Both the position numbers and the translations under genes were made by a program. This document shows, piece after piece, positions 19,450-26,743 of a DNA stretch of 64,000 nt; within the stretch, counting starts at the first letter, position 1, and each line of letters begins with the position of its first letter. The notes beneath the pieces were generated by a model. It was not told where the DNA came from, did no database searches, and was given only the letters and a program-made list of their open reading frames with translations. Source of the DNA: Clostridia bacterium. GTDB lineage: Bacteria; Bacillota; Clostridia; Oscillospirales; Acutalibacteraceae. The stretch spans positions 1-64,000 of the forward strand of contig JAFQRA010000024.1 in assembly GCA_017410325.1 (NCBI GenBank), given 5' to 3'.

Positions 19450-20334
19450 CTATTTTCTTATTACAGGCACAGCCACTCTTGCACCTATATTTGTTTCAGC
19501 GCCGAAATTCATATACGGCGCAAGATTATACGCTGTTTTGTAACCGTAGCGTTCAAAGTCATAATTATCTATCGCACGGAAAACTTTGCCTATATATTCG
19601 CCGAAATCATCGGGGTTATCATAAGGTTCACTTTGAAAATAAAGCATTATGCATTCGTCAAGTTCTGCCTTTTTGTAGCCCGACGGCAAGGGCTTATCAT
19701 AATCCAACGGCACTTCAATACCGCAGGCTGTACAGCTCATTTCCTCTTCCACAAGAAAATCCGGCAAATCAAGAAGCGCGGCCGTATCAAATTTTTCGGG
19801 CACGCTGTTTAGCAGTCCCTCCCAGTCACAGCCGACCTCTTCGCAAAACGAAAAATAACCGTCAGCGGATTTTGAGGGAAGATAAATGAGTTTTCTTTTT
19901 TCTCTGAATACTGGAGTAACCGTACAAATTGATGTATTGTCCACAACTTTTTCCTCTTTCATATTACGATAATGATTTGCGGGATATTGAGTAAACAACG
20001 GTATGGCAATCTGCTTGTTTCTGTACTGCTCGGGAGAAATACCGAAGCGTTTTGCAAACGACCTTGAAAAGCCCTCGTGAGAATCAAACCTGCTTTTCAA
20101 AGCTACCTCAAGAATATTTTCATTTGTTTCAAGCAGGCACTTTGCACTTTCTGTTAAAGTAACCGATTTGATATATTCACAAAGCGTCATTTGCAGATAT
20201 TTTTTAAACAATCTGTCAAGCTGACGGCGTGAATAACCGACAGAAGTACAAACCGATTCACGGCTGAAATTCTCGTCGTTACAATGAAGTTTTATATACC
20301 TTTGAGCATCCACAACTGCGTCTAAACCGTTCAT
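19450..20334 (-). CDS. AraC-family regulator with effector-binding-like C-terminal domain
   Basis: This encodes about 294 residues. The N-terminal part (about 1-110) is an AraC double helix-turn-helix (VCTSVGYSRRQLDRLFKKYLQMTLCEYI, then ILEVALKSRFDSHEGFSRSFAKRFGISPEQYR). The C-terminal 160 residues resemble the GyrI/Rob-type ligand-binding domain (YDFERYGYKTAYNLAPYMNFG). Rob/SoxS-like proteins of this shape respond to small molecules. I place the start at ATG 20334, behind GGGTGAG, because the longer open frame to 20502 runs into an intergenic repeat and adds no known domain. The target may be the M50 protease gene 31 bases downstream (inference). Confidence 0.82.
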   Translation of the reverse strand: MNGLDAVVDAQRYIKLHCNDENFSRESVCTSVGYSRRQLDRLFKKYLQMTLCEYIKSVTLTESAKCLLETNENILEVALKSRFDSHEGFSRSFAKRFGISPEQYRNKQIAIPLFTQYPANHYRNMKEEKVVDNTSICTVTPVFREKRKLIYLPSKSADGYFSFCEEVGCDWEGLLNSVPEKFDTAALLDLPDFLVEEEMSCTACGIEVPLDYDKPLPSGYKKAELDECIMLYFQSEPYDNPDDFGEYIGKVFRAIDNYDFERYGYKTAYNLAPYMNFGAETNIGARVAVPVIRK

Positions 20335-20439
20335 TTCTCTCACCCGCAGGAAATTATAAGTTATAACGAATAAAATCTCTTGATTTTTATGGACAAATTG
20401 CGGTTTGTCGGGGTTTTTATCAATGTAGAATAATGCTTT

Positions 20440-20590
20440 AGCTCCTTTTGAAAGGAGCTGTCGAGCGAAAGCGAGACTGAGGATTGTTCGTCGAAAATTC
20501 AATCAACATAAAATCTTGCAATCCTCCGTCACGGCTTATGCCGTGCCACCTCCTTTGAAAAGGAGGTTAGGGTCGCTTCACTTTCTCGAC
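20440..20590. repeat. Large palindromic intergenic repeat (MITE-like)
   Basis: About 150 bases of nested inverted repeats: AGCTCCTTTTGAAAGGAGCT at the left edge, GAGGATTG with CAATCCTC inside, an outer pairing of GTCGAGCGAAAGCGA with TCGCTTCACTTTCTCGAC, and ACCTCCTTTGAAAAGGAGGT. No gene. It has the look of an interspersed palindromic element. Whether it is mobile cannot be told from one copy. Confidence 0.6.
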
Positions 20591-20601
20591 CGCCATTGAG
20601 A

Positions 20602-20671
20602 GTAGGGAACGGTCTTGACCGTTCCGATAAGCTACATCAGACCTTGCGGAACGCTCAAGAGCGTTCCCTAC
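20602..20671. repeat. Interspersed palindromic repeat, GTAGGGAACG family
   Basis: The ends GTAGGGAACG and CGTTCCCTAC are exact reverse complements, with two smaller hairpins inside. The stretch that follows it (to about 20720) resembles the stretch after the copy at 26309-26377, so both belong to one family. The remaining 20721-20793 is unremarkable apart from a short CGACC...GGTCG hairpin. Confidence 0.6.
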
Positions 20672-20793
20672 GGTTCTATCGTACATTGATATAAATATAA
20701 AGTCTTAGTTGTTGCATTGCACTACAAAAAAGTCCTTTTTTAGGTTTGTTCTCATTTAACAGACGACCAAAGGTCGCCCCTACAACCTGTAAT

Positions 20794-21288
20794 TTAACGC
20801 CTGATTATCTCATCAGCAATATCATCTATCATTTTACTGTCAGTATTGATTTTGACAGTGTTGAGTGAGCTGTACATACTGAGCCTTGCCAGGCTTCGTT
20901 CAACAACATCCATTTCTCTTATACCGTGGGCAATATCCTTTTCAAGTCTTTTGCGTAATGTATTTTCGTTGCAGACCAATGAAATACATTTCACATTAAC
21001 ATTATCCGTTTCAAGATTTGCGAGTATCGAATCAATAATATACTGCTCGTGCATAACCCAACAGAAAATGATGTTTTCGTAGGCTGAGCAACGGATAAAA
21101 TTATTAAGAAGATAACAGATATTATCCGTAACCATTTCCTTTGTTTCTTCCGTTACCTGAAAGGGTGAAGCGTCCCAGCACCAGTCGCCGTCGAGAAATA
21201 CGCTGTTGTTCAGCCGCTTTTTAAGCTGTTGGCAGACGGTTGTTTTTCCTACACCCATAGTACCGCCGATAATGTATAAATTTTTCAT
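20794..21288 (-). CDS. P-loop nucleotide kinase-like protein
   Basis: This is about 164 residues. Walker A GGTMGVGKTT lies at the N-terminus right after a beta strand (LYIIGG). A small-kinase fold follows, with a lid-like RKRLEKD segment. It resembles AAA_33/adenylate-kinase-like proteins that phosphorylate small molecules or nucleotides. The substrate is unknown. The ATG at 21288 sits one base after the stop of the GNAT gene, inside its end sequence, and uses GGAG in that gene as ribosome site. The longer open frame upstream overlaps GNAT and is rejected. Confidence 0.72.
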   Translation of the reverse strand: MKNLYIIGGTMGVGKTTVCQQLKKRLNNSVFLDGDWCWDASPFQVTEETKEMVTDNICYLLNNFIRCSAYENIIFCWVMHEQYIIDSILANLETDNVNVKCISLVCNENTLRKRLEKDIAHGIREMDVVERSLARLSMYSSLNTVKINTDSKMIDDIADEIIRR

Positions 21289-21289
21289 A

Positions 21290-21736
21290 TCATTTCTCCA
21301 TAAAATACGCCTGTCCGTCTTCAACGTAACCGCATTTTTCATACAAGCCTTTTGCAGTGGGGTTATTAACGTTTACGTAAAGCCTTATACCGGTTGCATT
21401 ATATTTCTCTTTAAGCTCGTCAGCTTTTTTCATAAGAGCTTTTGCAAGACCCTTGCCACGGTAATCGGGCTGTACCCACAGCTCATCCACGAAAATATGA
21501 CCGTGACCGCCCCATATACCGATTTTCGGAATATAGGTCAGCGATATCCAACCGATGAATCGGTTTTCAACCTCAACGGCATATACGTAAAAATCCTTGT
21601 TTTCAAGCTCGTTCTTCACCGCATCGGTTACAGATGTGCAAGCAGGCGTACGTTCAACGGAATTGACACGCCAATACACCATATCCTCAAAACGGTTATA
21701 ATTTTCTGTAGTAATTCTTTCAATACTGTAATGCAT
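21290..21736 (-). CDS. GNAT-family N-acetyltransferase
   Basis: This 148-residue protein shows the acetyl-CoA binding loop V-x-P-x-x-R-G-x-G-x-A (VQPDYRGKGLAKALMKKA) near residue 92 and the conserved late motif NPTAKGLYEKCGY. The family transfers acetyl groups to amines of small molecules or proteins. The substrate cannot be inferred. It is placed 2 bases after the AlkD-like gene and is followed at once by the P-loop kinase, so the three share an operon with the phosphoesterase upstream. Confidence 0.9.
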   Translation of the reverse strand: MHYSIERITTENYNRFEDMVYWRVNSVERTPACTSVTDAVKNELENKDFYVYAVEVENRFIGWISLTYIPKIGIWGGHGHIFVDELWVQPDYRGKGLAKALMKKADELKEKYNATGIRLYVNVNNPTAKGLYEKCGYVEDGQAYFMEK

Positions 21737-21738
21737 TT

Positions 21739-22413
21739 TTAATTCCTTTTAAGTGTCTTTAAATATTGCTTTTGCTCGTCTGTAATTCTGTAGCTTTCAA
21801 CGGCTTTCTGAATTGTTTTATTGTGTGTCCATTTATCAAGGGTATTGTTTTCGATAAAGGGAAGGGTTGCTTCGTACTGCTTGGCGAGTGCCGTTGCAAA
21901 AAACCACGCAAGCATCATATTGACGTAATATTCACCGCTTTTTACACTTGCGGCAAGGGTGAGATATTCGGGGCGGAACGCACCGTCAAGATAGTAACGC
22001 ATCAGCATTTCCAGACCGAAGCGCACGGTATATACGTGGTCTGAATTTATCCAAATCTTTATTTGCTCAAGCAGCTCGGGCAGGTGCTTTTTAAACACCT
22101 TCGGGCGCAGGGAATCGCAGGTTGCCCAATTATCGATAAAGGGAAGAAAGGCATTCACAGCCTTCATACACTCGCCGTAATCCCCTATCCGCTCAATCAG
22201 GAATGCGTGGAGGTTGTTTTCCTCGTAACAGGCGTGCGGTAAGGACTGCATAAACGCCCTTGCCTCATCGAGCGAAAGCTCTTTTGCGAATTTTCGCAGC
22301 ACGGGTATTCTGATTCCGATTATTTTGTTTTCATCAACCGTGGGCATAAGCCTTGAATGAAATGCCTTATATTCGGTGTCCTGCATTGAAAGCAGCTTTT
22401 CGGTTACGTTCAT
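21739..22413 (-). CDS. DNA alkylation repair protein, AlkD-like
   Basis: This 224-residue all-helical protein of HEAT-like repeats has the family phrases RIPVLRKFAKEL, NNWATCDSL-like DNWATCDSL and the C-terminal YVNMMLAWFFATALAKQ. AlkD-type glycosylases remove bulky or positively charged alkylated bases (N3- and N7-alkylpurines) from DNA without flipping the base. Its start overlaps the stop of the metallophosphoesterase gene by 4 bases (ATGA). It is one of two DNA-base glycosylase-type genes in the window, the other at 30577. Confidence 0.88.
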   Translation of the reverse strand: MNVTEKLLSMQDTEYKAFHSRLMPTVDENKIIGIRIPVLRKFAKELSLDEARAFMQSLPHACYEENNLHAFLIERIGDYGECMKAVNAFLPFIDNWATCDSLRPKVFKKHLPELLEQIKIWINSDHVYTVRFGLEMLMRYYLDGAFRPEYLTLAASVKSGEYYVNMMLAWFFATALAKQYEATLPFIENNTLDKWTHNKTIQKAVESYRITDEQKQYLKTLKRN

Positions 22414-23405
22414 TTGCGTTTATTACCCTTTTCACCCATAATATCGGAGATATAGACCATATCGGAAGTAAAATTCCAGTTGTCGTTTTCGTTGATTTCG
22501 ATAAGCCTGCCGCCTCTTATCCAGTCGCGCTGATAGCCGTCGTAGGTAAGGCCGCCGTCATAGGCAAATTTAATGCCGCAATAAGTGCCGTGGAAATCGT
22601 TTATATGGTCGTGCCCTGCAAAGATAGCCTTGATATCGCCCCTTTGCAGGCAAGCGGCAAACAGGCCGAAATTGATTTCGCCCGAAGCCACGTTTTCGCA
22701 CTTGCTGCCGTAGCACTTACAGTCGTGATAATTCTGCGAAACAAGATAAAACTCGGGTATTGCTATATGCATATACATCATACCCGGTATTTTTTCGCCG
22801 TTTTCCTTTTCCAGCCGCATCGACTCAAAATAATACCACGCCGCCTGGTCAAAATGAACGCCGTCATAATCCGTGCCGTCGTGCAGGTGGTTGTGGAGAA
22901 CGATTTTCATATCCTCGGGCAGACCGTATTCACGCCTGAAGCCGCGGAGATTGTCGTGAGAATCAAAGCCCCAGACGGCGAATTTGATTTTATCGCTGTC
23001 GCTTGCAAAAACGGGAAGGCAGTAATTACCCACACCGCTGATTTCCTCGGGCCCCGCCTCGGAAAGACAAAGCGGATAGGACTCGTAAATCTCCTGCTGT
23101 TTTTCTCTTGACAGCCCGTAGTTATCGTCGTGATTGCCGAAAACATGTGCCCACGGGATATTACGCTTATTCATCGGCTCGGTAATAATATCGAGATACT
23201 CCCGCAAATCCTGCTCGGTTTCAACGTGCACGGGGCCGCAGCCTGCAGTATCTCCGCCAAGCAGAACAAGGTCGGGCTCATATTTTGCCATAACAGCTTC
23301 AATCGCTTCGGGCAGCTGGTCGCTGACACCCTTGCCGCCGTGAAGGTCTGACATTAAAAATATTCTGAACGGCTTGTCTTTTTTAAATCGGAGCTGCTTT
23401 TTCAT
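22410..23405 (-). CDS. Calcineurin-like metallophosphoesterase
   Basis: This 331-residue protein has the five metal motifs of the superfamily: DLHGG (about 20), GGDTAG, GNHD (GNHDDNY), a lone histidine motif (LHNHLH) and the final GHDHINDF. No signal peptide is obvious. Such enzymes hydrolyse phosphomonoesters or diesters using two metal ions. The real substrate is unknown. It heads the operon with the AlkD-like, GNAT and P-loop kinase genes. Confidence 0.88.
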   Translation of the reverse strand: MKKQLRFKKDKPFRIFLMSDLHGGKGVSDQLPEAIEAVMAKYEPDLVLLGGDTAGCGPVHVETEQDLREYLDIITEPMNKRNIPWAHVFGNHDDNYGLSREKQQEIYESYPLCLSEAGPEEISGVGNYCLPVFASDSDKIKFAVWGFDSHDNLRGFRREYGLPEDMKIVLHNHLHDGTDYDGVHFDQAAWYYFESMRLEKENGEKIPGMMYMHIAIPEFYLVSQNYHDCKCYGSKCENVASGEINFGLFAACLQRGDIKAIFAGHDHINDFHGTYCGIKFAYDGGLTYDGYQRDWIRGGRLIEINENDNWNFTSDMVYISDIMGEKGNKRK

Positions 23406-23442
23406 TGCTTTCGTTCCCCTTTCGGATTTGCGTTATATCTTC

Positions 23443-23470
23443 ATAATATCAATTAATAAACAAAGGTCAA
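23443..23470 (-). promoter_or_regulatory. Promoter of the metallophosphoesterase operon
   Basis: On the minus strand TTGACC (23465-23470) and TATTAT (23443-23448) have a 16-base spacer. The leader is about 30 bases and includes an AAAGGGG ribosome site. Confidence 0.65.
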
Positions 23471-23500
23471 TACGGTGCAGAGAAATTTAACTTAAAATTC

Positions 23501-23537
23501 AAAAAGCTGCTTTGCCCACTCAAGCAAAACAGCTTTT
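23501..23537 (-). terminator. Terminator after the 62-residue protein gene
   Basis: On the minus strand AAAAGCTGTTTTGC pairs with GCAAAGCAGCTTTT, and the 3' arm ends in five T residues. Confidence 0.85.
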
Positions 23538-23541
23538 ACGT

Positions 23542-23730
23542 TTATTCCTCTATCGGCTCCCAGCCGTCCACAACGACGTCCTCTTCCTCGTCAAGGTGAG
23601 TGACAACGCGGTATTTTCTGCCGTCGTTGCCTTCGGCCGTGCCGTCTTCATAGCAGGTTATGGTCACACCGTTTTCAAGGGTTGCGGTGTGAGTATAGCC
23701 GAGGTGTTTATGATATAATTCGTAGAACAT
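23542..23730 (-). CDS. Small acidic protein of unknown function
   Basis: This 62-residue protein is acidic, especially at its C-terminus (HLDEEEDVVVDGWEPIEE). It contains a short beta-like core (TATLENGVTITCYEDGTAEG). No recognised family. It begins 2 bases after the YgjV-like gene and ends 5 bases before a clear terminator, which supports a real gene in a two-gene operon. Codon use looks normal for the core genome. Confidence 0.65.
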   Translation of the reverse strand: MFYELYHKHLGYTHTATLENGVTITCYEDGTAEGNDGRKYRVVTHLDEEEDVVVDGWEPIEE

Positions 23731-23732
23731 AA

Positions 23733-24266
23733 TTATTTTTCATTTCCCTTCTTGCGGTCGTGAATAATCATACCCACAACAGTAAAGCCGAGCAGAACGA
23801 TATGCGAAACGAATGCGCCGTAGGACTTGGAAATCAGGTCGTATATGCACCAGAGAATACTGTTGACAATAACCCAGAAGCGGTACTTTGCTCCGTTTTT
23901 CTGGCCGATACACATAACAAACGAGAGCGAAGCGACAATCGCAAGCACGGTAAGCCCGTTGAAGCTGCCGAAAACGAGATTGACCGCAACAAAGCCGAGT
24001 GCGTAAAGCGCAACGAGCCATTTTGGAAGCGGCTTACCCTTTGAATCGAAAAAGTAGTTGATTATTGCCTGCAGACCGCCGAGGTAGCAGGAAGCCGCAC
24101 CGTTGATTCCGCTGCCCGCAAGCAGATAGCTTGTGGCAAAAAGAACGTTGCTGCAAAAGACGAAGAAAAGTATCAGCTTCATCTTGCGGCCCTTGATGAG
24201 TGAAGCCGCAATCATTGAAACAAGGCCGAGTGTGCTGAGAACAAAAGATAACGTTTGCATATTCAT
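23733..24266 (-). CDS. YgjV-family inner membrane protein
   Basis: This 177-residue protein has about five or six membrane helices and a short soluble loop with FDSKGKPLPKW. The pattern (a first helix, a CSN-type phrase in the second helix, a GGLQAIINYFFD segment) fits the YgjV family of bacterial inner membrane proteins. Its function is not established. It has its own promoter, divergent from the leader-peptide gene on the other strand, and shares the transcript with a 62-residue protein. Confidence 0.78.
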   Translation of the reverse strand: MNMQTLSFVLSTLGLVSMIAASLIKGRKMKLILFFVFCSNVLFATSYLLAGSGINGAASCYLGGLQAIINYFFDSKGKPLPKWLVALYALGFVAVNLVFGSFNGLTVLAIVASLSFVMCIGQKNGAKYRFWVIVNSILWCIYDLISKSYGAFVSHIVLLGFTVVGMIIHDRKKGNEK

Positions 24267-24295
24267 ATATCCTCAATAAAAATTTTTACCGGAAG

Positions 24296-24324
24296 ATTGT
24301 AGCACAGATTTTGCCAAAAAGCAA
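24296..24324 (-). promoter_or_regulatory. Promoter of the YgjV-like gene
   Basis: On the minus strand TTGCTT (24319-24324) and TACAAT (24296-24301) have a 17-base spacer. It is back to back with the plus-strand attenuator promoter, 15 bases away. Confidence 0.65.
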
Positions 24325-24339
24325 CGGAAAGCAAAAATA

Positions 24340-24368
24340 TTGACAATTTTGAAATATGAGCGTATAAT
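24340..24368 (+). promoter_or_regulatory. Consensus promoter of the leader peptide-GNAT unit
   Basis: TTGACA (24340-24345) and TATAAT (24363-24368) with a 17-base spacer are a perfect match to the sigma-A consensus. Such strength is expected when expression is held down by attenuation downstream. Confidence 0.92.
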
Positions 24369-24402
24369 CATAAAAAAATTATTTGAAAGGCAGGCGGACA
24401 AA

Positions 24403-24471
24403 ATGACAACGTATTATATGTATTATTCAAAACCGTATATTGAATCAGACGTTGTTTTGCCCGCAATATAA
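24403..24471 (+). CDS. Tyrosine-rich leader peptide (22 residues)
   Basis: This short frame begins behind an AAAGG site, 35 bases after a consensus promoter. It starts MTTYYMYYSKPY, with four Tyr among residues 4-8 and a fifth at 12, and ends VLPAI before a TAA. The stop lies inside an 18-bp perfect palindrome, and an intrinsic terminator follows 20 bases later, ahead of a GNAT gene. This is the layout of a ribosome-sensing leader peptide, in which stalling on the early codons would change the fold of the RNA. Whether the trigger is tyrosine shortage or an antibiotic is unknown. Confidence 0.75.
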   Translation: MTTYYMYYSKPYIESDVVLPAI

Positions 24472-24524
24472 GCTTATATTGTTATACCTGAACTCCTCTG
24501 ATTTTTTATCGGAGGAGTTTTTTT
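24436..24524 (+). promoter_or_regulatory. Transcription attenuator ahead of the GNAT gene
   Basis: The terminator is a 12-bp stem (24491-24502 with 24508-24519, one T-G pair), a T5 loop and a T run to 24524. An alternative 7-bp helix pairs AATCAGA (24443-24449, within the leader peptide codons 14-16) with TCTGATT (24497-24503), which would break the terminator stem. TATATTG (24436-24442) and TATATTG (24475-24481) compete for CAATATA (24464-24470), giving two exclusive upstream folds. A ribosome held at the early tyrosine codons leaves 24443-24449 free; one that reaches the stop covers it. The mechanism is inferred, while the pairings are visible. Confidence 0.7.
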
Positions 24525-24540
24525 ATTTGGAGTGATAAAT

Positions 24541-25032
24541 ATGATTTCATTAAGATTAACCGCACCAGAAGACGTTGATATTCTGACGGATATTCAGCAA
24601 AAAGCCTTTCAGCCGCTTTATGAAAAGTATCACGATAAAGGCAATCCGTGCTTAAGAGATAAACGTGATATCCTTTGCCGATTGGATAACCCTAATTTTA
24701 TGTATCTGACAATTCTGCTTGACGAAAAAATTGTCGGCGGTATTTTGTACAGAATAAAAGGCTCTACACCGTTTATAAAGAATCTTCGTTGGGGCAAATA
24801 TTATCTCGGAAGGGTATATATTTCGCCCGAATATCAGAACCACGGCATTGCAACCGAGGCAATATTGCAGTCGGAAAAATTTTTGAAAAAGCCGAGAAAG
24901 TTATATGTTGATTTTCCCGAGGATTTGGAAAAAAACAGAAAATGCTATACTAAATGCGGCTATAAGGACACAGGCAAACGCCTTGAAGCAGAGCCGGGAT
25001 TGGTTTTAGCCTGTTTTGAAAAGAAGTGTTAA
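24541..25032 (+). CDS. GNAT-family acetyltransferase under attenuator control
   Basis: This 163-residue protein has the acetyl-CoA loop VYISPEYQNHGIATEAI (V-x-x-x-x-Q/R-x-x-G-I-A) near residue 95 and the late motif NRKCYTKCGYKDTGKRL. GNAT enzymes acetylate amino groups of small molecules or proteins, and some give antibiotic resistance. No specific substrate is recognisable here. The ATG at 24541, 8 bases after GGAG (24529-24532), is preferred over GTG 24532, which falls within that site. The gene follows a leader peptide and terminator, so its expression should depend on translation of the leader (inference). Confidence 0.88.
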   Translation: MISLRLTAPEDVDILTDIQQKAFQPLYEKYHDKGNPCLRDKRDILCRLDNPNFMYLTILLDEKIVGGILYRIKGSTPFIKNLRWGKYYLGRVYISPEYQNHGIATEAILQSEKFLKKPRKLYVDFPEDLEKNRKCYTKCGYKDTGKRLEAEPGLVLACFEKKC

Positions 25033-25107
25033 TGCAGGTTTTATTCACGAATCGCCCGAGTCAATTGCCATATCCGCATTTTTAACATAAGCAAACGCAA
25101 AAATAAT

Positions 25108-25179
25108 TGTCATTCTGAACGCAGTGAAGAATCTTAAAACACAAAAAGAAAGATTCTTCGGCTACGCCTCAGAATGACA
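25108..25179. repeat. Palindromic interspersed repeat (TGTCATTCTGA type)
   Basis: TGTCATTCTGA at the left end and TCAGAATGACA at the right end are exact reverse complements. GAAGAATCTT and AAGATTCTTC are paired inside, and short mismatched parts lie between. Similar TGTCATTCTGA...TCAGAATGACA units occur in many gut bacteria. It lies in a 370-base gap without a gene (25033-25402). Confidence 0.7.
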
Positions 25180-25257
25180 TATAGTAAGGTTTGTTTAAAT
25201 TTGCAAAACGGCATATTACTTTTAGCACAGGCAATTCGTGAATTGCCCCTACTACAT

Positions 25258-25375
25258 TGTAACATCTTAAAGTTGACTTTTGTAGGGGCGGATATTATCC
25301 GCCCGTGCTGATATTGCTCGGTTTGCTGGCGGCTGATAGCCGCCCCTACAGTGAAGTTTTAGTTGTTACAGCGTA
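25258..25375 (+). repeat. 118-bp dispersed repeat, copy 1
   Basis: This segment is identical to 26495-26612 except for one base. It contains an inverted pair GTAGGGGCGG ... CCGCCCCTAC and an inner GGCGGATATTATCCGCC hairpin. The two copies bracket the HEFLHH protein gene in direct orientation. Confidence 0.85.
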
Positions 25376-25402
25376 CTACAAAGACGAGAAGGGATTTAAA
25401 CC

Positions 25403-26281
25403 GTGATTAAAGCAACACATACTGTCGAAAACATATCAATAACAAATGCCCCCTCAATATCCGCAATATATTTTGCGCTGTTACAGTCCGGGTATGATTA
25501 TTACTCATTCGCGAGAACACAGAAGCAAATTGAATCCGTTAAATCATTTTACAATCCCGAATTATATTCCGTTTTCTTTTCCGAAGCCAAACAAAACACC
25601 TGTGAAACATATTCTTACTGGCCGAGGGCAGCTCTGATGGAGTCAGCAGTTTTTTATATTAATACCGACACGGCTCGTTTTTCGGATTTTGCAGAATACA
25701 AAAATTTTGTTATGTCAGCAAGCAATTTGGAAGATACTCAAAGAGATGAAAATTTTTGGTCTTGGATTGCCGACTTTCCTGCCGAATTAAACAGAGTTAT
25801 TAACAGCGAACCGTTTAAAAAATATTTAGAATGGGAAAACGGTTGGATAGAACAGCAGAACAAAGCAAACTCAGATACCTTGACAGCTTTACAGCAAACA
25901 ATTGAAATATGCACAGACAAATACAATACTGACATCAACACCATTAAAATAGTTTTATCACCAATAAAATGTGCATATTCAAGCGATTATCACGTTACAG
26001 ATAAACAGTTGATTATCTGTTCGGGTGCATTTAATTCAGACTCCGTAATACACGAGTTTTTGCATCATATAATTCATCCGTATATAATCAAAACACAAAG
26101 CCGTATTCTTGCAAACAAAAAACTTTTTGACGGTATAGACACTTCGTATTATCTTGATAACGAGAGCGGTAAGCTCAACGCATTTGAGGAGTATTCAGTA
26201 AGAACCTTGACGAAACAAGCTTTAAAGAAGGCACTGCCTGATGATTTGGAAAAATACATTTTATCTCTTTCAAATAATTAA
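25403..26281 (+). CDS. Predicted zinc metallopeptidase-like protein with HEFLHH motif
   Basis: This 292-residue soluble protein has no signal peptide. Residues 217-222 read HEFLHH, an HExxH zinc motif followed by an extra His. A glutamate-rich FEEYSVR segment lies about 40 residues further and could supply the third ligand. I recognise no named family. The start is GTG 25403 behind GAGAAGGG. The gene stands alone between dispersed palindromic repeats on both sides, with 118-bp direct copies flanking it, and no homologous neighbour. Horizontal arrival of this gene or local duplication of the repeats is plausible. Confidence 0.7.
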   Translation: MIKATHTVENISITNAPSISAIYFALLQSGYDYYSFARTQKQIESVKSFYNPELYSVFFSEAKQNTCETYSYWPRAALMESAVFYINTDTARFSDFAEYKNFVMSASNLEDTQRDENFWSWIADFPAELNRVINSEPFKKYLEWENGWIEQQNKANSDTLTALQQTIEICTDKYNTDINTIKIVLSPIKCAYSSDYHVTDKQLIICSGAFNSDSVIHEFLHHIIHPYIIKTQSRILANKKLFDGIDTSYYLDNESGKLNAFEEYSVRTLTKQALKKALPDDLEKYILSLSNN

Positions 26282-26308
26282 AATCTGTGATAAGCCTGCC
26301 AAACGTTC

Positions 26309-26377
26309 AAGGAAACGGTCTCGACCGTTCCGACAGGTTTTATCTGACTTTTCGGAAGGGTCAAGACCCTTCCCTAC
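26309..26377. repeat. Interspersed palindromic repeat, GTAGGGAACG family, second copy
   Basis: Paired hairpins (GGAAACGGTC-tc-GACCGTTCC and GGAAGGGTC-aa-GACCCTTCC) and a following GATATAAATATAA stretch match the arrangement at 20602-20720, with many base changes. Confidence 0.5.
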
Positions 26378-26494
26378 AGTTCTGTCGTGCAGTGATATAA
26401 ATATAATTTTTTAATTGTTACACTGCCCCTACCAAGACAAACAACATCGCCAATTTAAGGTTTCATTAAAGTTCAGACTTCTTTCGTAGTACAA

Positions 26495-26612
26495 TGTAAC
26501 ATCATAAAGTTGACTTTTGTAGGGGCGGATATTATCCGCCCGTGCTGATATTGCTCGGTTTGCTGGCGGCTGATAGCCGCCCCTACAGTGAAGTTTTAGT
26601 TGTTACAGCGTA
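26495..26612 (+). repeat. 118-bp dispersed repeat, copy 2
   Basis: Near-identical direct copy of 25258-25375 (one difference, A for T near the left end). It ends at the base before the next palindromic unit. Confidence 0.85.
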
Positions 26613-26680
26613 GTAGGGGCACATAATATGTGCCCGCGAAGCCGGAAGAAGCCTATCGGGCGGATAATATCCGCCCCTAC
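26613..26680. repeat. Palindromic repeat, GTAGGGGC family
   Basis: GTAGGGGC (26613-26620) and GCCCCTAC (26673-26680) are reverse complements. Inner hairpins are GGGCACATAATATGTGCCC and GGGCGGATAATATCCGCCC. It abuts copy 2 of the 118-bp repeat. Confidence 0.65.
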
Positions 26681-26743
26681 ACGGATAACATTTAAGTTAT
26701 ATCTCTTAAGTTAACGACATTACAACAAGGATGGGATTAAGCC

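Noticed and set aside
20335-20502. N-terminal extension of the AraC-type gene
   Set aside because: The extra 56 residues run into an intergenic palindromic repeat and add no domain; a ribosome site lies before ATG 20334.
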